A DNA stretch of 60,650 nucleotides from JAFGMQ01 sp036733345. GTDB lineage: Bacteria; Desulfobacterota; DSM-4660; Desulfatiglandales; Desulfatiglandaceae. The stretch covers positions 1-60,650 of the forward strand of contig DAINAR010000017.1 in NCBI GenBank assembly GCA_036733345.1, given 5' to 3'. Numbering within the stretch: position 1 is the stretch's first letter; each line of letters opens with the position of its first letter. A program made the position numbers and the translations under genes. The notes below the pieces were generated by a model. The model made no database searches. It saw nothing but the letters and a program-made list of their open reading frames with translations, and was not told the origin of the DNA. Of this stretch, positions 50,409 to 60,158 are shown in pieces.

Positions 50409-51806
50409 ATGGATCTGGTAATAAAAACAATAAGAAGGGTTAGAAATACCATTCTAAAGCATAAGATGCTAGATCGCGGAGATTCCGTAATTGTTGCTGT
50501 TTCCGGAGGCCCTGATTCTGTCTGCCTGCTAGATATACTTAGCGAGCTGAAATCTTATTTTAATGTTGAGCTTACAGTGGCCCATTTTGACCATGGACTC
50601 AGGCCCGGCGAGGATGAGGCCGAAACCCTGCTTGTACAATCCCTTGCCCGCTCTCTTAACCTTACCTTCGAAACAGCAATGGCCAGCATGGAATCAGGAA
50701 TTTCCGGAGCCTCACTTGAAGAAAAGGCCAGGGATGCGAGATATCTGTATCTGGAACAGCTCCGTTTGAAGTTATCTGCCGACAAGATCGCTGTCGGTCA
50801 TAACATGAACGACCAGGCCGAGACCGTACTCATGAGACTTTTGCGCGGAAGCGGTCTGTCAGGCCTCTCAGGAATCCCGCCCTTCAGGGAAGGCATTGTA
50901 ATCAGGCCCCTGATTGAATTGACCCGCGGGGAGATAGAATCATTTCTCAAGCAGAGAGGACTCAGATATGCAATTGATTCTTCAAATCTTAAAAACAATC
51001 ATTTAAGAAACAGGATCCGCAATGAATTGATCCCTTCTCTTTCAAAATACCAGCCACGAATAGTCGAAGTCCTGGGACAGACTGCTGAAATCATAAAAAG
51101 AGAAGATGAATTTATGGAATCGGCGGCTGATGAGTGGGTGAGAATAAATGCAAACGCAGATGAAAGCAGAGGAATCAACATATCATCGTCTTCCCTTTCA
51201 GGAATTGCACCTGCTCTTGGAAATCGTATTGTCAGATGTTTATTAAGGGCGGCGGGAGGCGGCCTTCGCCGTATAAGCTACAGTCATATAGAAGCAATAA
51301 ACCGTTTGATTGCAGCAACAGATCCCCATGCCAGAATTGATCTACCCGGCAGGCTGTCTGTCAGGAGGATATATGACAGGGTATACTTTTCGCGGGACGG
51401 GGAAAAAAGGCCCGAGGGTTTTATGTATATTCTTGACGGTCCGGGATCCTTTTATCTGGATGCAATTGGAAAAAGGGTTACCCTGGAGGAAATAGACGGT
51501 TCAATTCCGGTAGACATGAAATCATCTGCGTGGACTGCATTTTTGAACGCAGATCGAATTGCCTATCCTTTGATTATAAGAAATGTAAAAGAAGGGGACA
51601 GATTTGTTCCCCTTGGCATGAAAGGCCATAAAAAACTGAAGGATTTTTTTATTGACCGGAAAATTCCTTTTGAGACAAGGATTCAGATACCAATTCTCGT
51701 CTGCCGGGATCATCCAGTATGGGTATGTGGCATGAGGATTGATGATCGATTTAAGGTGACTGCCGGGACTGGAAAGATATTAAAGATAACATTAACGGGT
51801 TTGTAA
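50409..51806 (+). CDS. tilS: tRNA(Ile)-lysidine synthase
   Basis: A 465-residue enzyme that attaches lysine to C34 of tRNA-Ile(CAU), changing its codon reading from AUG to AUA. The N-terminal PP-loop SGGPDS is at residues 32-37, followed by AHFDHGLRPGEDEAE, GHNMNDQAETVLMRLLRGSG and IRPLIELTR. The C-terminal TilS_C region (KEGDRFVPLGMKGHKKLKDF, RKIPFETRIQIPILVC) is present, so it is the long two-domain form. The ATG at 50409 has no strong ribosome binding site; a TTG four codons earlier is also possible. It stands between repeat elements. Confidence 0.95.
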   Translation: MDLVIKTIRRVRNTILKHKMLDRGDSVIVAVSGGPDSVCLLDILSELKSYFNVELTVAHFDHGLRPGEDEAETLLVQSLARSLNLTFETAMASMESGISGASLEEKARDARYLYLEQLRLKLSADKIAVGHNMNDQAETVLMRLLRGSGLSGLSGIPPFREGIVIRPLIELTRGEIESFLKQRGLRYAIDSSNLKNNHLRNRIRNELIPSLSKYQPRIVEVLGQTAEIIKREDEFMESAADEWVRINANADESRGINISSSSLSGIAPALGNRIVRCLLRAAGGGLRRISYSHIEAINRLIAATDPHARIDLPGRLSVRRIYDRVYFSRDGEKRPEGFMYILDGPGSFYLDAIGKRVTLEEIDGSIPVDMKSSAWTAFLNADRIAYPLIIRNVKEGDRFVPLGMKGHKKLKDFFIDRKIPFETRIQIPILVCRDHPVWVCGMRIDDRFKVTAGTGKILKITLTGL

Positions 51807-51896
51807 AAAGTCCAATTCCCCGCAAAGGCGGGATCTTCGACTTAAACCTGGCGCTTTTTCAAACCAGTCCGGAGATTTTTCAGAGACCGTCATAAA

Positions 51897-52934
51897 TCAG
51901 TCTTTCAGGAGTTTCGTAATGCCGCTTCTTAAAGGCGGATATATTACATCTTTTTCCGTTATTATCGCAGTGATATATCTTGCCGGCGTGATATCAAATG
52001 AGGGATTAAGTATATTGAGCCCCCGGGGTCCAATATCCCGTTTCCCGAACCGGGAGATTTCTTCACGCCCCCTCTGTTCCAGGGGGATCATGTCGCCATT
52101 TTCTATTGTCGGGTCAATAGTTGACAGAGGAGCAGCGACATAGAAAGGAATATTGTTTGCCCTTGCCAGCACTGCAAGCTGGTATGTGCCTATTTTATTT
52201 GCGGTGTCTCCGTTGGCGGCAATCCTGTCCGCTCCCGTTATGACCATGTCAATTTTTTTCTGACGCATAAGGTGCCCGGCTGCACTGTCGACAATGACAG
52301 ATACGGGGATTCCATCCTGCATCAATTCAAAGGCCGTTAATCTGATCCCCTGAAGCCATGGACGCGTTTCATCCGCAATTACCTTAATATTTTTTTCGTT
52401 TTCGTGAGCAGCGCGTATGACGCCCAGCGCTGTTCCGTAACCTCCGGTCGCCAGTGCTCCGGCATTGCAGTGAGTGAGTATGGTTGCTCCCAGATGAATC
52501 AGGCGCAGCCCGTTTTTGCCGATTCTTCTGTTGCATTCAATGTCTTCTGACAGGATGTTTATGGATTCCTGCTTAAGGGCAGACTTGATCCTTTTAATAG
52601 AGCTGCCGTCCATCTTTTCGACCGTTTTTGACATGCGATCAACAGCCCATTGCAAATTTACAGCCGTCGGGCGGGCATCAAGCATCTCCCCGGACATTGC
52701 ATCAAATCTTTTCTTAAAGACCGAGAAGGATTTTGCCCTTACAGAATTTGCACCAAGAGCCAGACCCATTGCAGCTGCAATACCAATTGCAGGTGCCCCG
52801 CGGATTACCATTTTCTGGATAGCCGCAATAACATCTTTATATCCTCTGCATATGTACCAGTGAATGCCTGCCGGAATTTTTCTCTGATCAACCATCCGGA
52901 CGTGGTTCCCATGCCATTCTATTGTGGGGACCAT
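51897..52934 (-). CDS. mtnA: S-methyl-5-thioribose-1-phosphate isomerase
   Basis: A 345-residue enzyme of the methionine salvage pathway, turning methylthioribose 1-phosphate into methylthioribulose 1-phosphate. The signature RGAPAIGIAAAMGLALG follows residue 44. Catalytic C156 (THCNAGALATGGYGTALG) and D236 (ITGADRIAANGDTANKIGTY) correspond to C160 and D240 of the Bacillus enzyme at a constant offset. The other salvage genes are not in the window. The ATG at 52934 follows AGGAG. A TAAAAAGTC repeat word and hairpin (CCCCGCAAAGGCGGG) lie just past its stop. ilvE upstream is on the same strand, about 70 bases away, so a two-gene operon is possible. Confidence 0.95.
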   Translation of the reverse strand: MVPTIEWHGNHVRMVDQRKIPAGIHWYICRGYKDVIAAIQKMVIRGAPAIGIAAAMGLALGANSVRAKSFSVFKKRFDAMSGEMLDARPTAVNLQWAVDRMSKTVEKMDGSSIKRIKSALKQESINILSEDIECNRRIGKNGLRLIHLGATILTHCNAGALATGGYGTALGVIRAAHENEKNIKVIADETRPWLQGIRLTAFELMQDGIPVSVIVDSAAGHLMRQKKIDMVITGADRIAANGDTANKIGTYQLAVLARANNIPFYVAAPLSTIDPTIENGDMIPLEQRGREEISRFGKRDIGPRGLNILNPSFDITPARYITAIITEKDVIYPPLRSGITKLLKD

Positions 52935-53005
52935 CAGTTAATCTCCTGATTTTTAATAATAATATGATTAATTTCAGGGATTTCTGTGCGAAGTAAATTC
53001 ATTTC

Positions 53006-54079
53006 CTAATCAATCCGTTCAGTCCACCCGTATGGATCGGCCTTTTCCTGGTACTGTATGGATATTATTTCATTATAAAGCCTCTGGGAAAGATCTCCCA
53101 TTTTACCTTCTGAAATTATATGATCCTCTCCCATATAAGTGATTTGTCCTACAGGAGATATTACCGCGGCCGTACCCGTTCCGAAGGCCTCTTTCAGGCT
53201 GCCGTCTTCAGCGGCCTTTATTACTTCATCAATTGACACAGGGCGTTCTGACACTTTTATACCCCAGTCTTTCACAATTTTCATAACCGAATCCCTTGTA
53301 ATTCCCGACAGAATACTGCCTGACAGAGGAGCGGTTATTACCTCATTGCCAATGACAAAGAACATGTTCATAGTCCCTACTTCTTCCACATATTTCCGCT
53401 CTCTGGCATCAAGCCATAATACCTGTGTAAATCCCTTTTCCTTTGCCTTTTCAGCTGCAAGAAGGCTTGCAGCATAGTTGCCGGCAGTCTTTGCTTCACC
53501 TGTGCCGCCCTGTGCAGCTCTTACATAAAAATCTTCAACATAAATTTTGACCGGATTAAGGCCTTCCTTGTAATAGGCGCCAACAGGGCCGATGATTATA
53601 AAAAAAAGATATTCATTCGCAGGCCGGACGCCAAGATGAGGTTCAGTGGCTATCATGGTAGGCCTTATATAGAGGGATGTCCCGGGGCTTCTGGGCACCC
53701 AGTCTCTGTCCAGCAGGATCAGCTCTTTCATCCCTTTCATGGCTGTATCAATGTCGACTTCGGCCATGCAGACTCTGATGGCAGATCGGTTGAATCTTTC
53801 GAAATTATCTTTTGGCCTGAACAGGTAAATACCGCCGTCCTTGGCGCGATAAGCCTTGAGACCTTCGAAAATTTCCTGACCGTAATGTATTGCCATGGCG
53901 GCTGGATCGATTGAGATATTCTCGTATGGCCCTATCCGGGGATTAAACCAGCCCTTTGATTTTTCATATTTCATTGTAAACATGTGGTCTGTAAGTATGT
54001 CCCCGAACCCTAAATTTGATTCATCAGCGGGTTTGGGTTTTAATTTGCCGGATTCGACTTGCGTGATTTTGATATCCAT
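53006..54079 (-). CDS. ilvE: branched-chain amino acid aminotransferase
   Basis: A 357-residue fold-type IV PLP aminotransferase acting in the last step of Leu, Ile and Val synthesis or the first of their breakdown. The PLP lysine is K197 (GGTGEAKTAGNYAAS). IHYGQEIFEGLKAYR, LYIRPTMIATEPHLGVRPA, EEVGTMNMFFVIG and FGTGTAAVISPVG are the standard motifs. The length matches the larger BCAT type (as in mitochondria and Bacillus) rather than the shorter E. coli IlvE. The ATG at 54079 follows GGAG. The next gene downstream on the strand is mtnA. Confidence 0.96.
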   Translation of the reverse strand: MDIKITQVESGKLKPKPADESNLGFGDILTDHMFTMKYEKSKGWFNPRIGPYENISIDPAAMAIHYGQEIFEGLKAYRAKDGGIYLFRPKDNFERFNRSAIRVCMAEVDIDTAMKGMKELILLDRDWVPRSPGTSLYIRPTMIATEPHLGVRPANEYLFFIIIGPVGAYYKEGLNPVKIYVEDFYVRAAQGGTGEAKTAGNYAASLLAAEKAKEKGFTQVLWLDARERKYVEEVGTMNMFFVIGNEVITAPLSGSILSGITRDSVMKIVKDWGIKVSERPVSIDEVIKAAEDGSLKEAFGTGTAAVISPVGQITYMGEDHIISEGKMGDLSQRLYNEIISIQYQEKADPYGWTERID

Positions 54080-54764
54080 GGGACGCTCCTTTTACATGAT
54101 CATGATTATAAAAAAATATTTTTTCATATCACGATTAATTAATAAATACAACAGAATATAAAACCGGCAATATTTTGATTATATCCCGCCGCCCTGCAGG
54201 AAAGAAACTGCATGTTTTATATAGATTTACCCTTCAGGATGAGAATTGTAATAATCAAAGGTGAAACGAAGACCTTACGAATTGACCTGGATTGTCAATG
54301 AAATACCCAGCCGCAGGCATCGGTGTATCTTGAAAAGCATTGAATGCCCCGGGGGGCTGGGACTTGTCCGCCGTGTTTCTGGTGGGCTTGTCCGCCGTGT
54401 TTATGGCGGATCTTGCCTGCCTTTTACCAGCCTCTGGATGGTTTACCAGCCTATGGCTGGCTGGCTGGCGGATTGAATTATTAAACAGCATCCCGCTTTC
54501 ATTTTATTTCATAATATGGTGTTGACAGGGGCACGGAAAAGGCCGTAAATTAGTAATTACCATAACCTATTAAGGGAATTTTGCTCATATGCATGGCGGT
54601 TTAAGTCAATCGCCTAAGGTTCTTTTATAATATTTATTCAAGAGTTGTTCGCCTTAAGATACATTTTGTATTAATTTTTATTTATGCGAACAGGCAGGTT
54701 TCTCTGCCCTTTAAATAGAATTTCCGGTTCGCTGACTTGAATTGTTATCTTGGGAGGTGCAATC
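54080..54764. promoter_or_regulatory. intergenic region with candidate promoter of the surface-protein operon
   Basis: TTGACA (54522-54527) and TAAATT (54546-54551) are 18 bases apart, about 210 bases upstream of the outer-membrane protein start. The stretch 54340-54478 is an inverted, expanded family C repeat. No gene is seen in this 685-base region. Confidence 0.5.
54340..54478 (-). repeat. dispersed repeat, family C, inverted and expanded copy
   Basis: Reverse-complement relationship to 1794-1840: CTTTTACCAGCC...TGGCTGGCTGGCGGATTGAATT. Two internal duplications are visible. One is a 24-base unit beginning CTTGTCCGCCGTGTTT at 54363 and again at 54387. The other is a 19-base unit beginning TTTACCAGCCT at 54423 and 54442. 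Confidence 0.75.
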
Positions 54765-56798
54765 ATGCCTCGTTTGCGGCTTTTCTTGGGTATTGTAATA
54801 TTCTCAGTTTTGTCTTTTTTGCTCTCAGTTATTTTCTCCAATCCATCATATGCCCGGATCGGGCATGCTATAAAGATCGATCATTCTCCTCCATCCGAAT
54901 TTGTCTATCCTGAATCCCTGGAATTCACACTGAATACAAGCGAACCTGTACAGGCGGTAAAGATCTTTTTCCTGCGTCCCGGCTTCAGTGATTATCAGTT
55001 GAGAATAATGAAAATGGATGAAGACGGGGTTTACCGATATCGGCTGGACACATCTACATTAACGGCCCTGGAGCTTAGCTACTATTTCGAGATCAAAACA
55101 GGCACCCAGGTCATCCATTATCCCCAAAACGCACCTGAAGAGGTCCTTATTCTAAAAGGAACGGCGAGAGAGGCTCTCCCTTATGGCGGAATAAAGCCCG
55201 AAGCTCCATTTCCAAAAGAAACAGGGCTTAAAGACAACCTTCCCTTTCTAATGGACATAGACAGCAGTTCTTCCTGGGAAGCAGTGACACACGGAGATGC
55301 CCCTTCGCCTTTTAATCAGGACAAAAGGTTTGTCACTGACAACAATGTCAGGATCTCCAAAAGTTATAATGATAATGACCTTTCAGTCAAATTTTATTCA
55401 AATGCTGTCCATACAAATCACCCCATCCAGGATATGGACCGCGTTGCTCTTACTAATATTCTGCTTTCAACGAACTACAGAAATCACACCCTCAACCTGG
55501 GTGATGTCTCAATCCAGGGTTCCAGATTCACTTTAGACGCATTTGGAAGAAGGGGCGGAGAATATCGGTTCAAGACTGATAATTTCTTTTTCCAGGTTTT
55601 TGACATCACTTCCCAGCAGCAGGAGGGATCGGGAAAAGTCATTCCTGAGTCTCAGAATAACATGTATGGAGGCACCATAGGCTTCAATGCCCCGGATGAC
55701 CGGTTTTCCTTTAAAACCGTATACCTGGAAGGAAAGGACAATCCGGCCAAAGGTGAAAATGTGGCCGGAACATATCTGGCAAAGAGAAAAGGGAGGGTTT
55801 TATCCTTTCTCCCGCGACTAAACCTTTTTGACAAAAAACTCGGACTCTTCGGTGAATATGCATCAAGCAGATATGACATGGATACCTCGGATGACAGGGG
55901 AATGGAATCGGATGATGCCTGGCGTGTGGGAGGCGCATTCACCTCAGGCTGTTTCCGTTTTGGGGCCGACTATAACCATATCGGCAGAGACTTTGGCTCC
56001 ATTGGAAATCAGAATTCCATACTTTTCACCCCTGACCGCGAAGCATATAACGTCTGGACAGGCCTGTCTTCAAAGAAAGTGATGTTGAACATTAAATACA
56101 GCGGAGAGGAAGACAATGTCGAGGACGACCCTCAGCGCTCCACCTCCACACTGCATAATATCATATCAGGTGTTACCTTCCTGTTGACCGATAGTTTTAC
56201 ACTTAACTTTGGCTACCAGAACAGCCGTCAGGAAACCCATGAACAGGCAGGCGAGGGGGACAGGATTCAGGAAAAAAAGGCGGATGACTACTCCCTCGGA
56301 TTTACTTATCTTGTCATGTCTTCATCCAGTATTCATGGAGGTGTAACCTATACCAGTACAGACAGCAGAACAGATCCTGACACAGAGGGTAATACCCTTA
56401 CTGCCAGTCTTGGAGGATCTTTATACCTTGGCGGGAGGCTTTCAGTTTTTCCTGAATTCAGCTATTCAGAGACCACGTTTGATCTTACCGATTACAAAAC
56501 AAAAACATACAGCGGGTTCCTGGATGCAGAATATTTTGTCATACTTAAAATCCTGTCCTTTTCCACCCTCAGTTCCTACACCAGAACGGATTCTGATGAA
56601 ACAATGGCTTCAACAGGCACGGATCTCGAAAGAGAAGATATCCAGCTTACCGGCAATATCAACTATTATCTGCCGTACTTTTCCCATATACTCAAGAAAT
56701 CAGTCCTTTCACTGAAGGGAGGATATAACCGCTGCAAAACAGGTACGGAAAAGACGGATTCATACAGTATTGGCATTCAATTTGATTTTTCATTCTAG
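54765..56798 (+). CDS. predicted outer-membrane beta-barrel protein with N-terminal Ig-like domain
   Basis: A 677-residue exported protein. The signal peptide (LRLFLGIVIFSVLSFLLSVI, then SNPSYA) probably ends near residue 32. Residues 35-130 look like an Ig-like strand-rich domain (IDHSPPSEFVYPESLEFTLN, YYFEIKTGTQVIHYPQ). From about 165 to the end the sequence alternates in beta-hairpin fashion (NTLTASLGGSLYLGGRLSVF, YSIGIQFDFSF), and the last residue is Phe, the usual outer-membrane beta-barrel end signal. No known family is recognised. The ATG at 54765 follows GGGAGG. The downstream gene begins about 110 bases later and is also exported, so they likely form one surface unit. Confidence 0.78.
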   Translation: MPRLRLFLGIVIFSVLSFLLSVIFSNPSYARIGHAIKIDHSPPSEFVYPESLEFTLNTSEPVQAVKIFFLRPGFSDYQLRIMKMDEDGVYRYRLDTSTLTALELSYYFEIKTGTQVIHYPQNAPEEVLILKGTAREALPYGGIKPEAPFPKETGLKDNLPFLMDIDSSSSWEAVTHGDAPSPFNQDKRFVTDNNVRISKSYNDNDLSVKFYSNAVHTNHPIQDMDRVALTNILLSTNYRNHTLNLGDVSIQGSRFTLDAFGRRGGEYRFKTDNFFFQVFDITSQQQEGSGKVIPESQNNMYGGTIGFNAPDDRFSFKTVYLEGKDNPAKGENVAGTYLAKRKGRVLSFLPRLNLFDKKLGLFGEYASSRYDMDTSDDRGMESDDAWRVGGAFTSGCFRFGADYNHIGRDFGSIGNQNSILFTPDREAYNVWTGLSSKKVMLNIKYSGEEDNVEDDPQRSTSTLHNIISGVTFLLTDSFTLNFGYQNSRQETHEQAGEGDRIQEKKADDYSLGFTYLVMSSSSIHGGVTYTSTDSRTDPDTEGNTLTASLGGSLYLGGRLSVFPEFSYSETTFDLTDYKTKTYSGFLDAEYFVILKILSFSTLSSYTRTDSDETMASTGTDLEREDIQLTGNINYYLPYFSHILKKSVLSLKGGYNRCKTGTEKTDSYSIGIQFDFSF

Positions 56799-56906
56799 TA
56801 AGGGGAAAAGTCAGATATTAGCGGCTATGGTATATAATATGACCCTGGAACAGGGTAGGAATTGAGTCAGAAGAAATTAACAAATGTTAAATATGAGGAG
56901 GGTGTC

Positions 56907-59900
56907 ATGTTCAGAAAACTTATTGCACCATTGATGGTGGCCTTTTGCCTGATGTGCGGCCAGGATGCATTTGCCGTTGAACAGATTGTCTTTTCACCTT
57001 CTTCACCCATGGTGGATGAAAAAATAACCTTCAGGGCTGTAGGCTGGGATACTACGGGATGTATCCTCTGGTACTTCGGGGACGGCGACCTTAATGAAGA
57101 TGCCATAGATCCTTACACAACAACCCACAGCTACAGCAGGGCAGGTACCTATACTGTCAGGGCACACTATGGATGCGATCCCTCGGCGACACCAACTACT
57201 GTTACCGTAAGGGTCGGACAAGCCGTTGGTCCTGAGGCTGCCTTCAGCATCTCCTTTATACAACTGCGTTTTGCAGACGGGAAGGCATATAAGACTGTTT
57301 CCAAGGATACGGCTGACTTCCGTGCCTATGCCGACATCAAATACGAAGGGACAGGCACCCTCAGGATCCAATGGCTTGTTGACGGCAAACCTTTCACGTT
57401 TTCATCACAGCTCCTGTCTTTTGCCAGACAGATAACACTTGACACAGGAAAAGGACTTCCAACACAGATTCCCGGAACTCATGATGTGACTCTACGGTTT
57501 ATACAGCCGGCGGTTGAATTTGAAATACCTGTGATCAGGTACTTTGTAAGTCTTTCAGATGCAGGCCCTCCTGCCAATATCGGCCTGTCAATTAAATCGG
57601 TAACCGATTCGGAAGGCCAGTCCATTTCAATCCTCGGGGACACTATTAAAGCGGCCGGCAGCGAAAATGTAATCATGACAGGCGAGATTGAGAATAAAGA
57701 GATGAGGTCTGTTCCTCTCGGGAGGCTCAGCATCTATCTTGGAGAAAGACTGGTTGATCAGCAGGTAATTAAAAACCTGAATCCCGGAGAAAAAAGGGCC
57801 TTTGATGTATCCATGCTGAATCCGGCCGATACTATTGAAAAGGCAACATTTGTACTGGCTGACGAAGCAGGAAGAGTTCTTCAGAAGAGCACACTTAACC
57901 TTCAGCCTGTAACTCCTCCTGAGACTCCGCCGCCGAGTCTGGCACAAAACCCTATGCCCCCCGGGGTACGGATGGATTTCAAGATCCGCCCAAGGCAATT
58001 TAACTCAATCCCTTTTGATCCCATTCTATATTATAATGTTGCCAATGTGAACCACATGACTCTGTACCATGCATTTGGGCAAACCTGGATCATGTATCCC
58101 GGGATACCCCACCCCTGGAAGACCGAGATTAGCGACCAAAAAGAAATCATGACCTTTGATCCGAAGCTGGATCGGGGGCAATTGAATTTACGGGACTGGA
58201 TAGATTTTGAACAATGGGACCGTTCCGGTACCCGGAAGACAAACTACTTTATTATTGAGGGCTCATACACCGACATCAACGGCAAAAACCAGGATATCAA
58301 ATGGGAACAGATGATTCCGTTCCATTACGGAGACTTATTGCCCCCGCAGGTGTTAGACTGGTGGTTTGTCAAGACTCCCGCCATAAGCAGCCTGTCCGAC
58401 GGTAAGGACTGCATGGGACCGGACAAATGCGCCAGTGTGTTTTATGATCCGGCTATTGGCGCAACGGTCAAAATAGGTGTGCGATACACGAACAGCGGAA
58501 CGTTGCTTCCCGGTGGGGGACCGCCTGTATGCAACGATGTGGGCTCCTTCAATATTGGATTTAAGGTATTGCCGGGTTCGTGGAAAGGGACAAAGCGAAA
58601 GATTCAATATCTGGATGACTGCATAGCCAGGGATATTTATCTGGAGATCCAAATCCCCCCCAACTTTAAGGATCCATATCAACCTTACGTGGAAGACAAG
58701 GGGACGAAATATCCTGCCGGTTGGTTTATATTCCTGGCCCGATTGGACGTCAACCAAGACTTATGGTGTAAAAATACCGGACAAGAAACGGACATGCTCG
58801 GTGGCATTAAGCTCGTTCCCAAACCCAGCATCCCGGATATCGATCGCTTCGAGGCCGTGAGACCGAAGGTCGGCTTCGGTGAATCGACCCAGCTTGACAT
58901 CGCCGTGCGCAATGCCGACAGCGCCACGATCTCATACGGCACCAGCGGCGAAGGGTATACCCTGTTGCTTCGAAACGGCGCCTACACCGACCTGTTCACA
59001 GTTTCGCCTCAGCAGATAACGACCTACACCCTGACGGCGAAAAACAGTCAGGGCCCGGCATCAGGCACGGCTACAATTTACCTGCCCGACGATAAGCCCC
59101 GCATCACGCACTTCGAGTTCCAGCCACCTCATGCCACAGCGGGCGACACCGTGCGACTCACCTACGGTTTCGAAAATGCGGTGAACGCGGTTATATTGGA
59201 CACCCATACCCGCAGGCGCATCACCAAATTGTCCACCGATAAACCGACCGCTTCGTCGGTGTTTCATATCACCCCGGACCGCTCCCTGAGCTACACCCTC
59301 GAAGTATCCAACGCCAACGGCAACGAAGCCAAACCAGCCCACCTGTATGTATCCCGGGCGGCCACCACTTACCCGGATAAGCCGCAGATATACTACTTCC
59401 GCAGCAGCCCGTCGAAAATCACCAAAGGCGACGACGCCAGCACCTTGTCCTACAAGTACGCCTGGGCGGATGATGCCGCCATATACGACCAGAAAAACCA
59501 GGAGGTCGTCAAATATCTACCCATCCCCGCACCCGGCAATACCCAGGAAGGCATGTTCCAGGTCAAACCGAGCACAACAAAGAGTTATACCCTGATGCTG
59601 ATTAATCCCAAGGGAACGGCTTCCAATACCGCAATCGTCGAAGTTGATCCCGGCACAGAGGGCGGACCGATACCGCAACTGCCTCAAAAAGTGGGGAATG
59701 ATCAACAATCCCGGCAGGCACTCCGTGACGTCAGCGTTGCGCCAGCCAGAGCGAACCTCGACGACCTGTTGAAAAACGCACCGTCGCCGGGCATCGGCGC
59801 CATCATTCCGTCCAAATACCCCGTAGGGATCTGGGGCGGTGAAAAGCCTATGATCCACTCGTTTACGACCGACAAAACAAGCATTGCGGCCGGCGATAAA

Positions 59901-60158
59901 GTGGTCCTGACCTATGAATTCAGCTATGCCGAATCGGCCCGCGTGTTCAACGCGGTTAAGGGCAATCCCGCCGATGAAATCAGCCTCGATCCGGGCGAAC
60001 CCGGCAAGATAAAAAAAGGCAGCCTGACGCTGACTCCTTCGCAGACCGCCCGCTATGGGCTGCGTTGCGTTAACCAGAACGGGGAAGCCCTGGAAAGCTT
60101 GAATATCACCGTCCACGGAGGAGGTATGGGAACAATCACGGATAAGGCAAAACCGTAA
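56907..60158 (+). CDS. large secreted protein with PKD domain and four C-terminal Ig-like repeats
   Basis: A 1083-residue exported protein. The signal peptide (LIAPLMVAFCLMCGQDAFA) ends near residue 22. A PKD domain follows (about 25-110: FSPSSPMVDEKITFRAVGWD, WYFGDGDLNEDA, THSYSRAGTYTVRAHY). The middle (about 115-640) is beta-rich with unknown folds. The last part holds four related repeats at about 644-727, 732-817, 828-913 and 982-1071, each starting I-x-x-F and ending with YTL-like strands and NxxG. PKD and Ig repeats usually serve adhesion or surface assembly. The ATG at 56907 follows GGAGGG. GC content rises from about residue 640 on, at the repeats. Its partner is the beta-barrel protein upstream. 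Confidence 0.82.
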   Translation: MFRKLIAPLMVAFCLMCGQDAFAVEQIVFSPSSPMVDEKITFRAVGWDTTGCILWYFGDGDLNEDAIDPYTTTHSYSRAGTYTVRAHYGCDPSATPTTVTVRVGQAVGPEAAFSISFIQLRFADGKAYKTVSKDTADFRAYADIKYEGTGTLRIQWLVDGKPFTFSSQLLSFARQITLDTGKGLPTQIPGTHDVTLRFIQPAVEFEIPVIRYFVSLSDAGPPANIGLSIKSVTDSEGQSISILGDTIKAAGSENVIMTGEIENKEMRSVPLGRLSIYLGERLVDQQVIKNLNPGEKRAFDVSMLNPADTIEKATFVLADEAGRVLQKSTLNLQPVTPPETPPPSLAQNPMPPGVRMDFKIRPRQFNSIPFDPILYYNVANVNHMTLYHAFGQTWIMYPGIPHPWKTEISDQKEIMTFDPKLDRGQLNLRDWIDFEQWDRSGTRKTNYFIIEGSYTDINGKNQDIKWEQMIPFHYGDLLPPQVLDWWFVKTPAISSLSDGKDCMGPDKCASVFYDPAIGATVKIGVRYTNSGTLLPGGGPPVCNDVGSFNIGFKVLPGSWKGTKRKIQYLDDCIARDIYLEIQIPPNFKDPYQPYVEDKGTKYPAGWFIFLARLDVNQDLWCKNTGQETDMLGGIKLVPKPSIPDIDRFEAVRPKVGFGESTQLDIAVRNADSATISYGTSGEGYTLLLRNGAYTDLFTVSPQQITTYTLTAKNSQGPASGTATIYLPDDKPRITHFEFQPPHATAGDTVRLTYGFENAVNAVILDTHTRRRITKLSTDKPTASSVFHITPDRSLSYTLEVSNANGNEAKPAHLYVSRAATTYPDKPQIYYFRSSPSKITKGDDASTLSYKYAWADDAAIYDQKNQEVVKYLPIPAPGNTQEGMFQVKPSTTKSYTLMLINPKGTASNTAIVEVDPGTEGGPIPQLPQKVGNDQQSRQALRDVSVAPARANLDDLLKNAPSPGIGAIIPSKYPVGIWGGEKPMIHSFTTDKTSIAAGDKVVLTYEFSYAESARVFNAVKGNPADEISLDPGEPGKIKKGSLTLTPSQTARYGLRCVNQNGEALESLNITVHGGGMGTITDKAKP

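Noticed and set aside
59517..60116. A 199-codon minus-strand frame opposite the PKD-protein repeats
   Set aside because: The high GC of this block lengthens antisense frames. The plus-strand frame continues the Ig-like repeat pattern and is the real one.
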